From positions 1 to 33,130 of the forward strand of contig JAQWMV010000069.1 in NCBI GenBank assembly GCA_029246605.1: a DNA stretch of 33,130 nucleotides, written 5' to 3'. Position numbers and translations under genes: made by a program. Source of the DNA: Pseudomonadales bacterium. GTDB taxonomy: Bacteria; Pseudomonadota; Gammaproteobacteria; Pseudomonadales; Azotimanducaceae. Below are positions 18,419 through 27,239 of the stretch, one piece after another; position 1 is the first letter of the stretch; each line of letters opens with the position of its first letter. Below the pieces are notes generated by a model that was not told where the DNA came from, made no database searches, and saw nothing but the letters and a program-made list of their open reading frames with translations.

Positions 18419-19182
18419 GCCTGGCACTGCGTAACGTAAGTTTTGAAATTGATGGGACATACCTGCTTAATCAAGTGAGCGTTGATATAAGACCAGCTTG
18501 TATAACGGCATTGATAGGCCCCAATGGTGCAGGTAAAACAACGCTGCTTAGAACAGCTAGCGGCGAACTAGTCGCCGACGGTGTTATGTTGGATGGTCAA
18601 CCGATTTCAGATATAGCGCTAGAGGTCCGTGCCCAGAGGATCGCTTTCCTCACGCAGAGTTCTGCGCTGGATTTTCCATTTACCGGCTTGGAAGTAATGC
18701 ATATGGGCCGTATACCCCATCTTACTGGCGCGATACATGACAGGCGCATGGTAGAGGAGGTTGTCGATAAGTGTGATCTTGGTAGTCTTTCCCAGCGTAT
18801 CTATACGACATTGTCTGGTGGAGAAAAGCAGCGCATCCAAATTGGCCGGATATTATGTCAGGTATGGGATGACCTTGAATCTGCTTACGTCCTGTTTGAT
18901 GAGCCAACCGCAGCACTTGATCTGGCCCATCAACTGACTTTTTTTAACATCATTCAGATGTTAAGAGACTGCGGTGCTGCAGTTGTGGTCGTGCTCCATG
19001 ATATCAATCTCGCTTCGAAATTTGCGGATCAGATCTGTGTATTGGCATCTGGGGAGGTACTTGCAACGGGCTCGCCGAGTGAGGTGATCAATGCTGGCAA
19101 TATTGGTAAGGCCTTTGGTGTGAGCATTGACACTTTGGGCTCATCGGAAAGACCGATCATTCAGGTCAGGACAATCCTCTGA
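18415..19182 (+). CDS. hmuV: HmuV-like ABC transporter ATPase
   Basis: The nucleotide-binding subunit, 255 residues: Walker A GPNGAGKTT (residues about 36-44), Q-loop FLTQSS, signature LSGGEKQRIQIGRIL, Walker B VLFDEPTAALD, and the switch His in VVLHDINLA. MGRIPHLTG and the general layout match HmuV heme importers. The start overlaps the permease stop (ATGA), so the pair is translationally coupled. No periplasmic binding protein, TonB receptor or heme-degrading enzyme is adjacent, so substrate assignment rests on family likeness only. No Fur-box-like sequence was evident in the overlap regions. Confidence 0.88.
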   Translation: MSLALRNVSFEIDGTYLLNQVSVDIRPACITALIGPNGAGKTTLLRTASGELVADGVMLDGQPISDIALEVRAQRIAFLTQSSALDFPFTGLEVMHMGRIPHLTGAIHDRRMVEEVVDKCDLGSLSQRIYTTLSGGEKQRIQIGRILCQVWDDLESAYVLFDEPTAALDLAHQLTFFNIIQMLRDCGAAVVVVLHDINLASKFADQICVLASGEVLATGSPSEVINAGNIGKAFGVSIDTLGSSERPIIQVRTIL

Positions 19183-19184
19183 TC

Positions 19185-21512
19185 ATGTTCGAGACGGAAG
19201 GTTTCATTCTAAGCCGTCAATTCAAAGACCATCAGGATGGGGAGGAATTGATCTTTTGGCTCGTTACCGATGGTGAACCGCTACAGATTGTTCTTTCCCA
19301 ACAACCCTCGGTGTTTTTTGTTGCAGAATCCGATTTAGCCGCAACGATAAAGTTGCTTTCCGACATCAAGGGTTATACCCACGAGCTCGTTGAGCTCAAG
19401 ACCTTTTCTACAGCTGATACTGCCGTTGCTTTGTATTTTCCAGGTCAACGAGAACTTCATTTCGCTCGGACTAGATTGGAAAATGCTGATATTACGGCGT
19501 ACGAAGCAGATCTTAGACCCACCGATAGATATTTAATGGAAAGATTCATTATGGGTGCGGTGCATGTTCGGGGACAACTTAAAGAAGGTAGTCGGATCTG
19601 CGTTGATCCGAAGCTCCGCCCCAGCGAGTTCAAACCTGACTTGAAAGTAGTTTCTCTGGATATCGAAACCTCCTATACGGAGAATATCCTATATTCCATC
19701 GCTGTTTATGGCGCAACAGAGCGTATTGTCATGATGGTGTCAGACACTCCGGTGACCTCTCAGGATTTTGAGATTGAATGTTTCCCTGACGAAAGATCGC
19801 TCATCACAGGATTCCTATCGTGGGTAGCAAAGGTAGATCCTGATGTCATTATTGGCTGGAGCGTCGTTGCTTTTGACCTTCACTTTTTACAGGAAAGATG
19901 CAACGCATTGGGTATCGATTTTCGTCTGGGACGCGCCCAGGAAAAGATTGTCTGGCGCACCGCGAGTACGCAAAGGCACTATGCCCTGGTTCCCGGAAGG
20001 GTAGTGTTAGACGGTATAGAGCTCTTAAAGACAGCGACATTCTCTTTTGAAAGTTTTTCACTGGATTACGTTGCACGAGAACTCCTTGGGGAAGGGAAAC
20101 TTGTAGACGACGTCGATGCAAGGGCTGCTGAAATTCAGGATATGTATGCGCATGATCGTGATCTGCTCGCGGCATACAATCTGCAGGACTGTCGTCTGGT
20201 ATGGGAAATTTTTGAGAAGACGGATCTCATTAATTTTTCGATAGAGCGATCCGTGTTGACAGGCCTGGATCTTGATCGTCCCGGCGGTTCGGTTGCTGCT
20301 TTTGATTTTCTTTATTTACCCCGACTGCATAGGGAGGGGTTTATCGCGCCCACGGCAGGAGAGGCGAATGCGGAGGGGAGCCCTGGTGGTTTTGTGCTCG
20401 ACTCGAAAGCTGGCCTGTATGACGATGTTATTGTTCTGGATTTCAAGAGCCTATATCCGAGCATTATTCGGACCTTTCATGTAGATCCCTTGGCGATGAT
20501 CACGGCAGAGGTGGATGCGATTCCAGGATTCAAAGGTGGTACGTTTTCCCGAGACAGAACCATTTTGCCAAAGATCATCGAACGCTTATGGCTAGCTCGA
20601 GATAAGGCGAAACAGGATGGCGATGGCGCGATGTCACAAGCCATTAAAATTATCATGAATTCTTTTTACGGTGTTTTGGGAACTTCTGTGTGTCGTTTTT
20701 TTGATGGGCGACTGGCAAGTTCGATAACCATGCGTGGTCACGATATTCTTCGTCAGACTCAAGATCTCATTGAAGCGAGAGGTTTTCGCGTGATATATGG
20801 AGATACCGATTCCGTATTTGTCCACATGAGTGATGGGGATGTGGCCAACCGCGCGGCAGATCTGGTTAGTTTTCTGAATGAATGGTGGCGTAGTCACTTA
20901 CAGCAGCAGTACGCTATTGAGAGTTTCTTGGAGCTGGAGTACGAAACTCACTTTGACAGGTTCCTTATGCCAACTGTTCGCGGCTCGGAGAAAGGTAGTA
21001 AAAAGCGTTATGCGGGGTTGGTGTGCAAGGATGGGCAATCACATCTTGTTTTTAAGGGCCTGGAGACGGTTAGAAGCGACTGGACGCCGTTGGCGAGAGA
21101 CTTCCAACAGGAACTCTATAGGAGAATATTTCTTGATGAGCCCTACGTTGACTACGTCAAGCAGATAGTCAGTGCCGTTCAGAATGGAGAGGTGGATAGT
21201 CAGTTAGTACTAAGACGTCGTATGCGTAGGAAGATAGATGATTATGTAAAAAATGTGCCCCCGCATGTTCGCGCGGCTCGCATTGCACGCGATGCACGGG
21301 CAAGTAGGGGTCTCCCAGAGATTGATACAAATGGTAGTTGGGTCGAGTATCTGATGACGCTTAATGGCCCTGAACCGAAGCAGTATGTTAAGTCGCGACT
21401 TGACTATGACTTCTACGTTGAACGTCAGTTGATGCCAATTGCCGACGCAATACTGTCGTTCAAATCTACCTCACTGGGTGATATCACTGATCGTCAGTTG
21501 TCATTGTTTTAG
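19185..21512 (+). CDS. polB: DNA polymerase II (family B)
   Basis: Pol II is the damage-inducible family B polymerase with proofreading. 775 residues against 783 in E. coli. Exonuclease motif I is DIET (D159, E161). Exo II reads GWSVVAFDL, where E. coli has GWNVVQFDL, so the usual Asn is Ser226. Exo III is YNLQDC. Polymerase motifs are DFKSLYPSI (A), KIIMNSFYGVLG (B) and YGDTDSVFV (C, near D540), plus KKRYAG. The protein ends RQLSLF, a clean beta-clamp-binding peptide like E. coli GQLGLF. It starts 2 nt after hmuV. Its last 12 nt overlap the convergent kinase gene. No LexA box is visible, as expected for a gene inside an operon. Confidence 0.96.
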   Translation: MFETEGFILSRQFKDHQDGEELIFWLVTDGEPLQIVLSQQPSVFFVAESDLAATIKLLSDIKGYTHELVELKTFSTADTAVALYFPGQRELHFARTRLENADITAYEADLRPTDRYLMERFIMGAVHVRGQLKEGSRICVDPKLRPSEFKPDLKVVSLDIETSYTENILYSIAVYGATERIVMMVSDTPVTSQDFEIECFPDERSLITGFLSWVAKVDPDVIIGWSVVAFDLHFLQERCNALGIDFRLGRAQEKIVWRTASTQRHYALVPGRVVLDGIELLKTATFSFESFSLDYVARELLGEGKLVDDVDARAAEIQDMYAHDRDLLAAYNLQDCRLVWEIFEKTDLINFSIERSVLTGLDLDRPGGSVAAFDFLYLPRLHREGFIAPTAGEANAEGSPGGFVLDSKAGLYDDVIVLDFKSLYPSIIRTFHVDPLAMITAEVDAIPGFKGGTFSRDRTILPKIIERLWLARDKAKQDGDGAMSQAIKIIMNSFYGVLGTSVCRFFDGRLASSITMRGHDILRQTQDLIEARGFRVIYGDTDSVFVHMSDGDVANRAADLVSFLNEWWRSHLQQQYAIESFLELEYETHFDRFLMPTVRGSEKGSKKRYAGLVCKDGQSHLVFKGLETVRSDWTPLARDFQQELYRRIFLDEPYVDYVKQIVSAVQNGEVDSQLVLRRRMRRKIDDYVKNVPPHVRAARIARDARASRGLPEIDTNGSWVEYLMTLNGPEPKQYVKSRLDYDFYVERQLMPIADAILSFKSTSLGDITDRQLSLF

Positions 21513-22505
21513 GCTGTTGACCATGTCTGTGGTCAGTCGAGCACCAAAATTAGCAACAAGTAATGAGGCGGATTGATTGGCGTATGCTGTGGCGGTACGT
21601 AAATCGCTACCGCTACACATTTTAGCAAGAAATGAACCCGCGAAATTATCACCGGCACCGGTTGTATCTACAGCTGTGGTAGGAACTCCGGGTACATGAA
21701 TGACATCCTGCCCGTTCGAGACCATTGCGCCGTCTTTACCGCAAGTCATAGCAAAGAAAGGGCAGGCCTCTCGAATAACCGCAACAGCATCCTCGGGTGT
21801 TGACGTGCTGGTCCACAGGTTTGCTTCCTCTGTGTTGCAGAAAAGTATGTCTATACCTCGACTAATGATGGTATCGAAAGCGCTCTTAAAATTTTCTACC
21901 ATGGCTGGGTCTGAAAGCGTCAGCGCAACCTTTACACCCGCAGTCCGGGCTATAGATTGTGCTTCGAGTACCGCCTCAAATGCGGAGGGCGAACTCACCA
22001 GGTAACCTTCGATGTATAGGATACTGGAGTTTCTCAATGCATCAGGATTTAGCTCTTGAATCGAAAATTGTTGAGTGATGCCGAGGTGAGTTGTCATGGT
22101 ACGTTCCGCATCTGGGGTAACCATGGAAATGCACTCTCCGGTGACGCCGGGTTCTCGGTGAGCAGTGAGATTCGTACTTATGCCGAGGTCTTCCAAGTCC
22201 TTGACGAAAAAGTCTCCCGTTTGGTCGTTTGCCACTTTGCAACTATAGAACGCGCGGCAACCCAATTGGGATACTGCGACCACCGTGTTGGCTGCAGAAC
22301 CGCCTCCAGAAAGTTTCACTATCTGATGTTCGTGTTCACGTTCAAGCAACTGAACCAGACGCACTCTGTCCTCGGCATCGATTAGTGTCATGACTCCTTT
22401 GGGTAATTTGGCGAGATCGAGGAAGTCGTTAGTTACCTCGTATTCGGTATCTACCAGCGCGTTACCGATCCCATACACATCGTATTTGTCTATTTTAGTA
22501 TCCAT
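21501..22505 (-). CDS. PfkB-family kinase, adenosine kinase-like
   Basis: 334 residues with the ribokinase/PfkB fold: VYGIGNALVDTEYEV at the N-terminus, substrate-binding GGGSAANTVVAVSQLG near residue 67, and the anion-hole/catalytic motif DTTGAGDNFAGSFLA near residue 277 with the catalytic Asp. Of the PfkB members it most resembles the bacterial adenosine kinase group, which makes AMP from adenosine; a sugar or nucleoside substrate other than adenosine is possible. ATG overlaps the hemL stop by one base (TAATG), so the two are coupled. Its 3' end overlaps polB by 12 nt. Confidence 0.85.
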   Translation of the reverse strand: MDTKIDKYDVYGIGNALVDTEYEVTNDFLDLAKLPKGVMTLIDAEDRVRLVQLLEREHEHQIVKLSGGGSAANTVVAVSQLGCRAFYSCKVANDQTGDFFVKDLEDLGISTNLTAHREPGVTGECISMVTPDAERTMTTHLGITQQFSIQELNPDALRNSSILYIEGYLVSSPSAFEAVLEAQSIARTAGVKVALTLSDPAMVENFKSAFDTIISRGIDILFCNTEEANLWTSTSTPEDAVAVIREACPFFAMTCGKDGAMVSNGQDVIHVPGVPTTAVDTTGAGDNFAGSFLAKMCSGSDLRTATAYANQSASLLVANFGARLTTDMVNSLKQ

Positions 22506-23788
22506 TACTTGAGTGCATGAAATGCCTGTTCTGCGGCTTCCAGTGTAAGTTTAAACTCAGCATGACCATGTGCGCTCGACACGAATGCAGCTTCAAAAGG
22601 GGAGGGCGCAAAGTTAACACCCTCTGCTAACATCTTAACGAAAAATTTACTGAACAGGTCTCCATCGGCATTCATGACTTGATTAAAGTTAGTCACTGGA
22701 TTGACCGAAGTGAAAAAAAAGCCAAACATCCCGCCGACCTGGTTGGTTGAGAACGGGATCCCAGCGTTGTTTGCCAAATGCTGCAACTGATCAACCAATT
22801 GTTTAGTAGCTGTGCTTAGATTATTGAAAAAGGAAGCCTCCTCGATGATAGATAGTGTTGCCAGACCCGCAGTCATTGCTATCGGATTGCCGGATAGCGT
22901 TCCTGCTTGATAGACATCACCAAGTGGTGCGAGTTTGGACATAACATCTTTTCGACCTCCAAATGCACCAACTGGCATGCCACCACCAATGACTTTTCCT
23001 AGTGTCGTCAAATCTGGTTTTATATTGTATGTCGTCTGAGCACCGCCTAATGCGACGCGAAAGCCGGTCATTACTTCGTCAAAGATGAGCAGGCTGCCAT
23101 GATGGTTACAAACATCTCGCAGGCACTCTAAGAAACCTTCCACCGGCGGTATACATCCCATATTTCCGGCAACCGGCTCGATAATAATTGCTGCGATCTC
23201 GTCACCAATCTGGGTAAACAATTCCCGCACCTGTGCCGGATTATTAAATTCCAGCGTTAGTGTATTTTCGGCAAAACTATTGGGTACACCCGCCGAGTCA
23301 GGTTGCCCAAGTGTTAAAGCACCGGATCCTGCCTTAACGAGCAAAGAATCTGCATGTCCGTGATAGCAACCTTCAAATTTGACGATCTTGTCTCTACCAG
23401 TGAAACCACGGGCCAGACGGATGGCACTCATCGTAGCTTCAGTACCCGAATTGACCATTCGAATCATTTCGATGCTGGGCAAGAGTGAGCAAATCTTTTC
23501 TGCCAGTTCGGTTTCAAGTTGTGTAGGTGCGCCGAAGCTAAGCCCCAGTTCTGCTGTTTCCTGTATTTTTTTAATCACCAAAGGATGCGCATGCCCGAGG
23601 ATCATGGGTCCCCAGGATCCAACATAGTCGACGTAGCTGTTGTCATCGACATCGTGTAGATAGGCCCCTTTTGCACTGGCAATAAATATGGGTTCCCCAC
23701 CAACGCGCCTGAAGTCCCTAACCGGTGAGTTGACACCTCCAGGTGCGATTTTTTTCGCTGCTGCAAAAAGATTTTGTGAACGCGTCAT
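22505..23788 (-). CDS. hemL: Glutamate-1-semialdehyde 2,1-aminomutase
   Basis: HemL makes 5-aminolevulinate from glutamate-1-semialdehyde, the second step of the C5 route to heme. 427 residues, class III aminotransferase fold: [82 protein letters not shown], and the PLP Lys in [18 protein letters not shown]. All family hallmarks are intact. It lies 53 bp after the CLC gene on the same strand. Confidence 0.97.
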   Translation of the reverse strand: MTRSQNLFAAAKKIAPGGVNSPVRDFRRVGGEPIFIASAKGAYLHDVDDNSYVDYVGSWGPMILGHAHPLVIKKIQETAELGLSFGAPTQLETELAEKICSLLPSIEMIRMVNSGTEATMSAIRLARGFTGRDKIVKFEGCYHGHADSLLVKAGSGALTLGQPDSAGVPNSFAENTLTLEFNNPAQVRELFTQIGDEIAAIIIEPVAGNMGCIPPVEGFLECLRDVCNHHGSLLIFDEVMTGFRVALGGAQTTYNIKPDLTTLGKVIGGGMPVGAFGGRKDVMSKLAPLGDVYQAGTLSGNPIAMTAGLATLSIIEEASFFNNLSTATKQLVDQLQHLANNAGIPFSTNQVGGMFGFFFTSVNPVTNFNQVMNADGDLFSKFFVKMLAEGVNFAPSPFEAAFVSSAHGHAEFKLTLEAAEQAFHALK

Positions 23789-23841
23789 CGCATGCCCGTC
23801 ATTAGTTGAGGTGCGAATTCAAGCACAAGAGCCGCTGCGTT

Positions 23842-25584
23842 TCAAAGCTGGTAGTGAGACTCGATATCTTCCTTGGTCACGATCCCGACAGGATAGTCGA
23901 TGAGTGGGGCAGAAATACGATTCACATAGAGTGCTCCAACACCGGCACCGTTGATCGTATCCAGTGCTTCACTGAGGGTTGCCTGCAACAGGATTGACGT
24001 CACGTCTTTGCGAGTAGCGGGTATCTCATTCAGATTTATTGGGCGCATATTTTCGTCACCAAGATCGATATTGTTGACATCTAGATAGGTCACCAGATCC
24101 GCAGTTCGAAGGATAGTGTCAGGTCTCTGGTCACCATCAATGAGCAGCCATTGTGGTTTGCTGGCGTTAATTTCATTGATGCGTTCAGCGTCAATTAGTT
24201 GAGAGACACGCAGAAAACTTCGCGACATGATGCTGGCAACAGAGGCTCTGTTCAGTGCCATTGATAGCGGGTTTTGACGGAAATCCAGACCTAGCATTTC
24301 CATCTGGGTAATAAAGATCGATTTCTGTCCATAGAGTTCACTGGCGACAATGTTGGCGACAACAATGACTAGCATGGCAGGTAAAATAATATTCGGATTG
24401 TGTGTCATCTCGACGATCGCCATCAAGGCTGCGAGTGGGGCTTGCAGGGCAGCCCCCATCATGGCTCCCATACCCAGCATGACGTAGAAGGCAGGTGAAG
24501 AAAGACCATCCGTTAAATAATGGGCGAAGGCCGCTAATATTCCGCCAGCCAGCGCACCTATAAAAACAGTCGGGCCTATCAAACCAACAGGCATCCCAAG
24601 CGCGACACTGGTTGCGCTGGTCAGTAGCTTCAAAAAGCACACCGCAATTAGGATAAGTAACGGGATCTCGCCGAGCAGCGCACTGTGGACAGTGTCGTAG
24701 CCTACACCGAGCACCTGGGGTACGAGTAGTGCAACTAGGCCGGTCACAGTTGCTGCAATCATGAGTTTCAGGGGTAACGATTTTGGTGCCGCATCGTGAA
24801 TAACCTGGATTGTCTTAACGAATAGTGCTGCAACCGACCCAATAAATATGCCCTCCAGGATCAAAAACGGCAGATCGAAGAATGAAAGCATGGCAACCGG
24901 GGGTACACCGAAGGCAATATCTGCACCGAAGACCAGTTGATTGAGTAAAGCCGCAACCACCGCTGCGAGAATAACGGGTACGAAACCGGCAATCGTGTAC
25001 TCGAGGATGATGACTTCCATTGAAAAAATAACACCCGCGATGGGCGTATTGAAGGAGCCAGCGATAGCGGCAGCTGCGCCACAGCCCACCAGTATTCGAA
25101 TACTGTTGTTCGGCAGGTTTAGGGATTGCCCCAGCAAACTGCTGCCTGCGGCCCCCAGATGGATGGCAGGGCCTTCTCTACCGCCGGATTGTCCGGATAC
25201 AAGGCCAATCGTACCGGCGAATAGTTGAGTCAGGAGGTTGCCTACCGGCATGTGACCCTGATATCGCCCCAGGCGCTGCAACACGTGGGTGACGCCAACA
25301 GGCCGATGGTCCGGTTTAATTAGCCTCATAAAGAGCGCCAGGAAAAGTCCACCGACGAACGGCATGATGAAAAAATACGGCCAAGATAACCCTTCAAAAT
25401 TCTCGGAATGGCCTGGAAGCATTATAGATAGGGGTATTTCCACCATTTTTCTAAATACTATGATGACCAGACCCGTCACCAGGCCCGAGCAAATACCGAG
25501 TAGTGCTAGCTGTGGAGTCGAGTCTACAGAAGCCAACTGGCGCCTAAAGGTATCCATCGAGACTCTTGCAAAGATCCGTTTCAT
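23842..25584 (-). CDS. CLC chloride channel/transporter with C-terminal CBS pair
   Basis: 580 residues: about 430 of CLC membrane domain, then two CBS domains (about 440-575, ending YPVGIVTKEDIESHYQL). The gating glutamate is present in SGQSGGREGPAIHLG. The position of the proton glutamate (E203 of the E. coli exchanger, in FIIEE) reads FSMEV, so it is Val, as in many CLC channels. The usual GSGIP selectivity loop is replaced by PVGVTH. These changes suggest passive chloride/anion conduction or an altered exchanger; this is inference from E. coli ClcA. CBS domains commonly bind adenosine nucleotides. No functional link to hemL is evident. Confidence 0.88.
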   Translation of the reverse strand: MKRIFARVSMDTFRRQLASVDSTPQLALLGICSGLVTGLVIIVFRKMVEIPLSIMLPGHSENFEGLSWPYFFIMPFVGGLFLALFMRLIKPDHRPVGVTHVLQRLGRYQGHMPVGNLLTQLFAGTIGLVSGQSGGREGPAIHLGAAGSSLLGQSLNLPNNSIRILVGCGAAAAIAGSFNTPIAGVIFSMEVIILEYTIAGFVPVILAAVVAALLNQLVFGADIAFGVPPVAMLSFFDLPFLILEGIFIGSVAALFVKTIQVIHDAAPKSLPLKLMIAATVTGLVALLVPQVLGVGYDTVHSALLGEIPLLILIAVCFLKLLTSATSVALGMPVGLIGPTVFIGALAGGILAAFAHYLTDGLSSPAFYVMLGMGAMMGAALQAPLAALMAIVEMTHNPNIILPAMLVIVVANIVASELYGQKSIFITQMEMLGLDFRQNPLSMALNRASVASIMSRSFLRVSQLIDAERINEINASKPQWLLIDGDQRPDTILRTADLVTYLDVNNIDLGDENMRPINLNEIPATRKDVTSILLQATLSEALDTINGAGVGALYVNRISAPLIDYPVGIVTKEDIESHYQL

Positions 25585-25652
25585 ATACCAGATTGGTTCG
25601 TTTTCATTATTTTCTGCTAAGCTATTCGATCCGCGGTCGGAAATGAAGCCCT

Positions 25653-26390
25653 ATGGCGGCAGTAAAAGGTAGCAAACAGCACCAGATGGTGGTCGTACCA
25701 TACCGTCCTTTGTACAAGGTGGCTATTTTCTGTGTGTTTTTAGTCTTTATGGCAACCTTTAGTTGGTTGACCTACGAATTCGGCATGAGTCAGGGTATTG
25801 CACTTAAAGTCGCGGTTGTTAAGGAAAGAGATGAAATTCGCCAACAGTTGGACGAGGCGCGGTCGAGCATTCAAAGAATGCGAGGTGAAATAGCAGAATT
25901 GAAACTTGGCGGGGAGGTGGATTCAATTGCAACGGAGGAGGTACGACAGTCAGTCGAAGCGCTGCAAGCGCAAATAGCCCTGCTAGAGGAAGAAATCATA
26001 TTCTATAAGGGTGTGATGGTGCCTAACGTAGGAGATAAGGGTCTACGTATCGAGCGCCTGGATATGTTGAAGACAGTTGCCCCAAATCGTTTTAAATATA
26101 AACTGTTATTGACCCAGGTAGTGGATAAGCACGAATACGTAGAAGGGGGTGTTTTTATCAACCTACGGGGGCTGGAAGGACAGAACGAAAAAGAATTCAA
26201 ATTGAGCGATTTGGATAGTGGCAAGCAGGAAGGGATTCGGTACAGATTTAAATACTTTCAGAATATTGATGGTGAATTGACACTGCCGCAAGGATTTGAA
26301 CCGACACAAATAATGATAGTTGCGCAGCCTAGTGGACGTAATGCGCAACTTCTGGAACGAAAATTTGATTGGCATTTAACGGGAGGATAG
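25653..26390 (+). CDS. DUF6776-like membrane-anchored coiled-coil protein
   Basis: 245 residues with a short cytoplasmic start (PYRPLYKV), one membrane helix (about 23-43, VAIFCVFLVFMATFSWLTYEF), a coiled coil (about 55-118, ERDEIRQQLDEARSSIQRMRGEIAELKLG and EALQAQIALLEEEIIFYKGVM), and a beta-rich C-terminal domain (about 120-245: RFKYKLLLTQVVDKHEYVEGGVFINLRGLEG). It resembles the family annotated DUF6776 that is found beside bactofilin and erpA in pseudomonads; function unknown. It is followed 4 nt later by the bactofilin gene, so a shared role at the envelope is a reasonable inference. Confidence 0.75.
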   Translation: MAAVKGSKQHQMVVVPYRPLYKVAIFCVFLVFMATFSWLTYEFGMSQGIALKVAVVKERDEIRQQLDEARSSIQRMRGEIAELKLGGEVDSIATEEVRQSVEALQAQIALLEEEIIFYKGVMVPNVGDKGLRIERLDMLKTVAPNRFKYKLLLTQVVDKHEYVEGGVFINLRGLEGQNEKEFKLSDLDSGKQEGIRYRFKYFQNIDGELTLPQGFEPTQIMIVAQPSGRNAQLLERKFDWHLTGG

Positions 26391-26394
26391 ACAA

Positions 26395-26847
26395 ATGTTT
26401 GGTAAGGAAAACCGACCAGAAGCCGGCGTAACGTTGGTCGCGACCAATTGTGAGTTAGTGGGCGACATTCATTTTAGCGATCAACTTTTGATCAATGGCA
26501 TAGTGAAGGGGAATATATATGCTCAGGCAGGGTCAAAAGCGACGGTTACAATCAGCGAGAAAGGCAGAGTTCGTGGAGAGATTCGTGTTCCTAACGTGAT
26601 AGTCAACGGCAAGGTATTCGGTGATATCAACTCAGATAAACACCTGGAGCTGGCGGCAAAAGCTGAAGTCAAAGGCAGCGTATATTACAGTTTGATCGAA
26701 ATGGTTATGGGTAGTCGGGTTGACGGACATCTCATCCATGCACCCGATGGAAAGAAAGAGGCTAAAGCAGCTGGAGAAACCAGAGAAGACAGCAATATTA
26801 AGAAACCTAAAGTAGCGGCGGTCAACACTGCTACCGGTAATGCTTGA
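26395..26847 (+). CDS. Bactofilin (polymer-forming cytoskeletal protein)
   Basis: 150 residues. The centre is a right-handed beta-helix of repeated short strands (LVATNCELVGDIHFSDQLLINGIVKGNIYA, GRVRGEIRVPNVIVNGKVFGDINSD, AEVKGSVYYSLIEMVMGSRVDGHLIH), the bactofilin/CcmA fold that polymerises without nucleotide. The C-terminal 35 residues are charged and probably disordered. GGAGG lies 9-10 nt before ATG 26395. In other bacteria bactofilins place M23 peptidases or other wall enzymes. Here an M23 peptidase gene lies one gene away. Confidence 0.92.
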   Translation: MFGKENRPEAGVTLVATNCELVGDIHFSDQLLINGIVKGNIYAQAGSKATVTISEKGRVRGEIRVPNVIVNGKVFGDINSDKHLELAAKAEVKGSVYYSLIEMVMGSRVDGHLIHAPDGKKEAKAAGETREDSNIKKPKVAAVNTATGNA

Positions 26848-26879
26848 ATAAATTGATGGTTGATGCCAGATAGACACCT

Positions 26880-27224
26880 ATGAACGACATGTCCTTACCA
26901 CAAGTATCCTTTTCTAAGGCAGCGGCGACAAAGGTCAAGCTGTTGGTTGACGAGGAAGACAATGAAGATTTGAAGCTCCGCGTTTTTGTCACAGGTGGAG
27001 GGTGCTCTGGGTTTGAATATGGGTTTACCTTTGATGAAGATATGGAGGAAGACGACACGAGTATTGAAGAGCAGGGAGTCGTTTTGCTGGTCGATGCATT
27101 GAGCTTTCAGTATCTCGTGGGTGCCGAGATTGATTATATGGAAGATTTACAGGGCTCACGGTTCGTGGTGAAAAATCCTAACGCAGCATCAACCTGTGGA
27201 TGCGGAAACTCGTTTTCTATCTAA
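26880..27224 (+). CDS. erpA: Iron-sulfur cluster insertion protein ErpA
   Basis: A-type carrier that delivers Fe-S clusters to apo-proteins, including enzymes of isoprenoid synthesis. 114 residues, exactly the E. coli ErpA length. The three ligand cysteines are in [13 protein letters not shown] and in [14 protein letters not shown] at the C-terminus. [10 protein letters not shown] and [27 protein letters not shown] are typical. It is 32 nt downstream of bactofilin. It converges with the M23 gene with only 15 nt between stops and no terminator hairpin. Confidence 0.97.
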   Translation: MNDMSLPQVSFSKAAATKVKLLVDEEDNEDLKLRVFVTGGGCSGFEYGFTFDEDMEEDDTSIEEQGVVLLVDALSFQYLVGAEIDYMEDLQGSRFVVKNPNAASTCGCGNSFSI

Positions 27225-27239
27225 ACTATTGCCTGGCGA

